Shown here: one piece after another, positions 60,533 to 64,000 of the stretch | How positions within the stretch are numbered: the stretch's first letter is position 1 | How the letters are laid out: the number at the start of each line of letters is the position of its first letter | Source of the DNA: Winogradskyella sp. J14-2 | GTDB taxonomy: Bacteria > Bacteroidota > Bacteroidia > Flavobacteriales > Flavobacteriaceae | DNA length: 64,000 nt | Direction: 5' to 3' | Assembly (NCBI RefSeq): GCF_001971725.1 | Contig: NZ_CP019388.1 | Location: forward strand, 2,870,501 to 2,934,500 | Made by a program: the position numbers and the translations under genes | Notes under the pieces: model-generated | Databases searched by the model: none | What the model was told of the DNA's origin: nothing | What the model saw: only the letters and a program-made list of their open reading frames with translations

Positions 60533-62494
60533 CTAAGAATACATTCCACGAAGCTTAGATAATTTAGCTTTCCAAGTTTCTAATTCTTTTTTGTGCTTAG
60601 CAATGTTTTTATGCACGTCTTTTACCAATGGATTATCTGAATCTACATTAGTGAAAAATTGCAAGTTATTTTCAAGCTGCGTTATTTCTGATTTTACCTC
60701 GCCAATTTTTTTGCGGATAAAGTTTTGTTCGTTATCTAAAAGTCTGGTATCATCATCATTGTTGGCTAAATTTTCAAGCTTGCTTTCAAATTTTATCATT
60801 TCTAACTTAGACTTCTCCATTTTTAGCTTATCAAAAGCATCGTCTATTGCTTTGTAGAATTTACCATCTATGTAGCGTTTATTTTGTGGTACATAGCCAA
60901 CTTCTTTCCATTCGGCAATTTTTGTTTTTAAAGTTTCTACATCAGCTTTATTGTCACCACTTAGTTCCATGGCTTTTAAGTCATCAAGTAGCTTTACTTT
61001 TTTATCAAACGCATCATACAAATGTTGGTTTTCAGCCTTACGTTGTGCATGCATTCTGTCAAAATAGTGGTTACATGCATTTTTAAACTGTTTCCAGATT
61101 TTATCGCTATCGCGTCTTGGAACATGACCAATTTTTTTCCAATCGTTTTGAATTTTCTTCATTAAAGGAGTAACAACTGTAAAGTCGTCACTGTCTTTGT
61201 TTTCTTCAGCAATTTTTATAAGTTCTTTCTTCTTTTGAAGGTTTTCGTATTGGTCTTTCTTTAAATCTTTATAAAATTTATTTTTACCGCGATTAAAGTT
61301 TCGTACCGTGTCTTTAAACTTTGCCCAAGTAGCTTCGTTTACCTTTAAAGGCACTTTACCTGCATTAAAAAATGCTTCACGTAGTGCTTCAACTTCTTTT
61401 ATTTTCTTTTGCCAAGCACTATGAGCATTAGCTTTATCATCTGCAATAGCTTGTATTTTGGCTATGATTTCTTCTTTCTTTTCAAGATTCTTTTCATAAG
61501 CTTTGTCTAAATCTGCATAGTAAGCTTGGCGCTTATCATGTATTGTTTTTGTGGCATTGCTAAAACGTTCCCAGATGTCTTCTCTATGTTCTTTGGCTAC
61601 AGGTCCAAGTTCCTCTTTCCAAAGTTTATGTAATACCTGCAGCTCTCTAAAAGCACGATTTACGTTGTCATCCTTAGCAAGTTCTTCGGCACGTTCTATA
61701 ATCTTTAATTTTTGATCATAGTTGTGTTTAAAGTCCATGTCACGCAAGTCGTTATTAAGATGTAAAAAATCGTAAAAACGCTCTACATGATGATGGTAGG
61801 TGTTCCAGGCATTATTGTATTTATCTCTTGGTATTGGGCCAGCATTACGCCATTTTTCTTGAAGTTCTTTAAAGGTTTTATAGGTAGTACCCATGTTTTC
61901 TTCTACAGAAAGAAGACCTTTAATTTCTTCAATAATAGCTAATCTGTTTTCGAGATTTTGCTTTAAGTTATGTTCGCGCTCTTTGTAGTAGGCACTTATA
62001 TTTTGTTTGTAATCTTTATAAAGTTGGTTGAATAATTTTTTGGTGTCGTTAGTGTAGTAGAAGTCTATTTCGTTACCACCATCGTTTATAAATTCTTCTT
62101 TTTTCTCCTCTAAAAGCTCACTGAATTTAGCATTAAATTCGGCTTTAATTTCATTGACTTGCTTTGAGATGGTCTGAATTTTGTGATGTTTTAAAAGTCT
62201 GTTTAATTCTTCAGCTAAATCTTGCATAGACATAGCATGGTAATCTTTTTCTTCGACATCATGACGCTCTGCATTTGAGTCGTCTTCTGCGTCCTCTGCA
62301 TTAGAAGCTTCAATTTCTGAATGTGCATCAGCGTCTACCTTAGGTTCATTGTTAGGAGCTTTAGTAGTTTCATTTTCATTTTTCACATCAGTATGTTCTT
62401 CAACTTGTGGTGTTGATTCTTCTTGCGGAGCAGTGTTTTGTAACTCTACTTCTTTTTTTCCGTCTGCATCTTGCAGGTTATCATTCTCAGACAT
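60533..62494 (-). CDS. DUF349 repeat protein with acidic N-terminus
   Basis: 653 residues. About 1-85 is a low-complexity acidic segment, followed by a long helical region in which five DUF349 repeats can be picked out (motif W-x-x-x-G-x-(V/I)-P-x-x-x-x-x-x-x-W/F, e.g. EKWRNAGPIPRDKYNNAW). No signal peptide. Predicted extended coiled coil; the family is of unknown function and typical of Bacteroidota. The final 60 residues form another coiled coil. Confidence 0.88.
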   Translation of the reverse strand: MSENDNLQDADGKKEVELQNTAPQEESTPQVEEHTDVKNENETTKAPNNEPKVDADAHSEIEASNAEDAEDDSNAERHDVEEKDYHAMSMQDLAEELNRLLKHHKIQTISKQVNEIKAEFNAKFSELLEEKKEEFINDGGNEIDFYYTNDTKKLFNQLYKDYKQNISAYYKEREHNLKQNLENRLAIIEEIKGLLSVEENMGTTYKTFKELQEKWRNAGPIPRDKYNNAWNTYHHHVERFYDFLHLNNDLRDMDFKHNYDQKLKIIERAEELAKDDNVNRAFRELQVLHKLWKEELGPVAKEHREDIWERFSNATKTIHDKRQAYYADLDKAYEKNLEKKEEIIAKIQAIADDKANAHSAWQKKIKEVEALREAFFNAGKVPLKVNEATWAKFKDTVRNFNRGKNKFYKDLKKDQYENLQKKKELIKIAEENKDSDDFTVVTPLMKKIQNDWKKIGHVPRRDSDKIWKQFKNACNHYFDRMHAQRKAENQHLYDAFDKKVKLLDDLKAMELSGDNKADVETLKTKIAEWKEVGYVPQNKRYIDGKFYKAIDDAFDKLKMEKSKLEMIKFESKLENLANNDDDTRLLDNEQNFIRKKIGEVKSEITQLENNLQFFTNVDSDNPLVKDVHKNIAKHKKELETWKAKLSKLRGMYS

Positions 62495-62568
62495 ATGTCG
62501 AAATATTTGTTAAGGGTTAAAGATACTAACAACGTGTTGAATTACAAAGGAAATAAAGTGGTGAAGTT

Positions 62569-62625
62569 TATTTGTGTAATTGTTTAATCGTTGATGTGTT
62601 TATTTATTTAATCGTTGGCTAAAAA
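62569..62625. repeat. T-rich degenerate repeat, third copy
   Basis: GTTTATTTGTGTAATTGTTT and GATGTGTTTATTTATTTAAT, similar to 21648 and 46918. Confidence 0.45.
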
Positions 62626-62668
62626 GAATGTTGAAGGCTTTGAATAAAAGTTTATTCGAATTTAGTTT

Positions 62669-62724
62669 CACCAATCACCAATCACCAATCACCAATCACC
62701 AATCACTAATCACTACTCACTACT
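62669..62724. repeat. Heptamer tandem array at the aroE stop codon
   Basis: Five CACCAAT units, then CACTAAT, CACTACT, CACTACT, ending across the aroE stop (62720-62722). The CACTACT end units also resemble the ctaA array. Confidence 0.9.
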
Positions 62725-63475
62725 TATTCCAGATTTCCCAAGATTTTTCAGCTTGGAGCTTTAGCATGTCTAAGCCATTTATTGTTGTAGCTCCTTTTAT
62801 CTTTCCGCAATAAAGGAATTTAGTTTCTTCAGGATTATAGATAAGATCGTATAAAATATGGTTGTCTGTTATGCCATCGTAAGGCATGTCAGGACATTCG
62901 TTTATATTAGGAAATGTTCCTAAAGGTGTACAGTTTATAATGATTTGAAATGACCTAATGATGTCTTCAGTCAATTCAGAATAGATATAGTTAGCGCTTT
63001 CTCTTTTGATGCGTGATACATAATGATATTCAATACCAAGTTTCTTCAATGCATGCGCAATGGCTTTAGAAGCTCCACCTGTACCCAGAATTAAGGCACG
63101 TTTATGATGTTTTTTTAAATGTGGACTTAATGAATTTTTGAAGCCATAGTAATCGGTATTATAACCAATTAGCTTACCTTTTTTAAATTTTATAGTGTTA
63201 ACGGCACCTATTTTTTTGGCACGTTTATTCAATTTGTCTAGTAGCGGAATCACTTCTTCTTTGTAAGGAATGGTAACGTTAAGACCTTTTAAGTTTGAAG
63301 TATTTTCAATAATGTCCTTTAGTTTGTCAATTGATTCTAAATCAAAATTCACATACGTATGCGGTAAGCCCTCGTTTGAAAATTTGTCTCCAAAATACCC
63401 TCTTGAAAACGAATAGGAGATGTTTTTTCCTACCAGTCCGAATTTAAGCTTTAATTTGTCTTGTGCGTTGTCCAT
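62720..63475 (-). CDS. aroE: Shikimate dehydrogenase
   Basis: 251 residues. N-terminal shikimate-binding segment (FSRGYFGDKF, NVTIPYKEEVIP), Rossmann loop GTGGASKAI, INCTPLGT and a C-terminal YNPEETKFL. Reduces 3-dehydroshikimate to shikimate with NADPH for aromatic amino acids. Its ATG overlaps the end of the DUF368 gene by 32 bp, so translation is probably coupled. The stop lies in a heptamer array. Confidence 0.93.
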   Translation of the reverse strand: MDNAQDKLKLKFGLVGKNISYSFSRGYFGDKFSNEGLPHTYVNFDLESIDKLKDIIENTSNLKGLNVTIPYKEEVIPLLDKLNKRAKKIGAVNTIKFKKGKLIGYNTDYYGFKNSLSPHLKKHHKRALILGTGGASKAIAHALKKLGIEYHYVSRIKRESANYIYSELTEDIIRSFQIIINCTPLGTFPNINECPDMPYDGITDNHILYDLIYNPEETKFLYCGKIKGATTINGLDMLKLQAEKSWEIWNK

Positions 63476-64000
63476 ACCATTCTAATCCCAAAACAATGAG
63501 AATTCCCAGGCCAATATACGCAATTGCAATATAAGTTTCGGTCGTAGCTTCAGGGAAAAAACGCTTGTAATTTGCAATGACTTGTTTACCAGTAGAATCT
63601 AAAATGTAACTGCCATCCATGTTGGTTTTATAGACAGTTTCTTTCCATGGCCAAACTACGCCGAGCGACCCAATAATAAATCCAACAATAGTAGCCAGCG
63701 TAATATTTTTGTAATGGTGTAAAATGTAGTTTAAAACGTGCGAAAAGGTCACCAAACCTGTTACAGAGCCGAGCGTAAATATACCAAGCACTTTAAGCAT
63801 TCTAATTCGAGCTTCATTTTTAATAAACTCAAAATTACCAGTAAAAATGTCTGAAAGCGTATCGTAAAGGGCATTAACAGAATCCACTAGAAGAAGGACA
63901 TAATTTCCCAGTAGAATTAAAATGAACGAACCTGAAAATCCAGGAAGCGTCATACCAGAGACGCTAATAATACCGCAGAAAAACACAAACCATAAGTTGT
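63444..64000 (-). CDS. DUF368 membrane protein, C-terminal part (cut by window end)
   Basis: Open without a stop to the window edge: about 185 residues of the C-terminal part, continuing upstream beyond 64000. GMTLPGFSGSFILILLGNY, GSVTGLVTFSHVLNY and GFIIGSLGVVWPW plus several membrane helices match DUF368. Members (PopT-type) were recently proposed to recycle undecaprenyl phosphate across the inner membrane, a carrier needed for cell wall and LPS glycans. Overlaps aroE by 32 bp. Confidence 0.85.
   Translation of the reverse strand, partial: NLWFVFFCGIISVSGMTLPGFSGSFILILLGNYVLLLVDSVNALYDTLSDIFTGNFEFIKNEARIRMLKVLGIFTLGSVTGLVTFSHVLNYILHHYKNITLATIVGFIIGSLGVVWPWKETVYKTNMDGSYILDSTGKQVIANYKRFFPEATTETYIAIAYIGLGILIVLGLEWYGQRTRQIKA

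Overview
The window is a 64 kb piece of chromosome from a member of the Bacteroidota, most likely a marine Flavobacteriaceae. This rests on low GC, promoters with the Bacteroidota -7 box TAnnTTTG, six proteins with type IX secretion (T9SS) type B C-termini, a DUF5606 protein, a two-motif DnaJ and stand-alone MnmD. The genus cannot be fixed from sequence alone. I saw no rRNA, tRNA, CRISPR array, insertion sequence or prophage.

Layout. 1-6.2 kb: 5' end of ilvE, two small lipoproteins (DUF4920 and a CxxCH heme-c type), mnmD, a TIGR01777 oxidoreductase, an ECF sigma/anti-sigma pair divergent from a fasciclin protein, and a YceI lipoprotein. 6.3-8.1 kb: grpE-dnaJ. 8.3-15.8 kb: a tight seven-gene operon (ABC exporter pair, MscS channel, outer-membrane barrel, NtrC-like response regulator without a DNA-binding domain, PPK2, M28 peptidase). 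15.8-23.8 kb: lysA divergent from an ACT-domain protein, sucC, cysH, a half-size DUF1456 protein with an esterase, a TerB-like protein and uvrB. 23.8-44.3 kb: six co-oriented genes for large secreted or surface proteins sharing a roughly 90-residue Cys-containing repeat (33 copies by my count) and T9SS type B tails; two of them are 11-repeat giants, and two share an almost identical 3' kilobase. 44.4-49.5 kb: a second ABC exporter pair, a pRiA4b ORF-3-like protein, ctaA and cca. 49.6-55.8 kb: a cell-surface glycan/LPS-core locus. 55.9-56.6 kb: a PD-(D/E)XK-like nuclease whose 3' end runs into an attC-like inverted repeat. 56.7-64 kb: dapD, ruvX, def, a DUF5606 gene, mazG, a DUF349 protein, aroE and a DUF368 transporter cut by the window end.

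How genes fit together. The window mixes housekeeping genes (lysine/DAP synthesis by lysA and dapD, the TCA cycle, sulfate reduction, repair, protein folding) with cell-envelope functions: T9SS substrates, glycan transferases, two ABC exporters, MscS and a probable undecaprenyl-phosphate translocase. No T9SS machinery gene is present, so the secreted proteins must rely on a system encoded elsewhere.

The most unusual non-coding signals are: two homologous tandem units, each ending in its own terminator, between dapD and ruvX; a family of 45-140 bp inverted-repeat elements; heptamer and hexamer tandem repeats that sit exactly at the stop codons of three genes; five genes whose -7 box ends only 4-5 nt before the ATG, predicting leaderless mRNAs; and the attC-like repeat beside the nuclease. 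Many starts below were moved to an internal ATG where a promoter, signal peptide or family N-terminus favoured it. All calls are by eye, without database searches.
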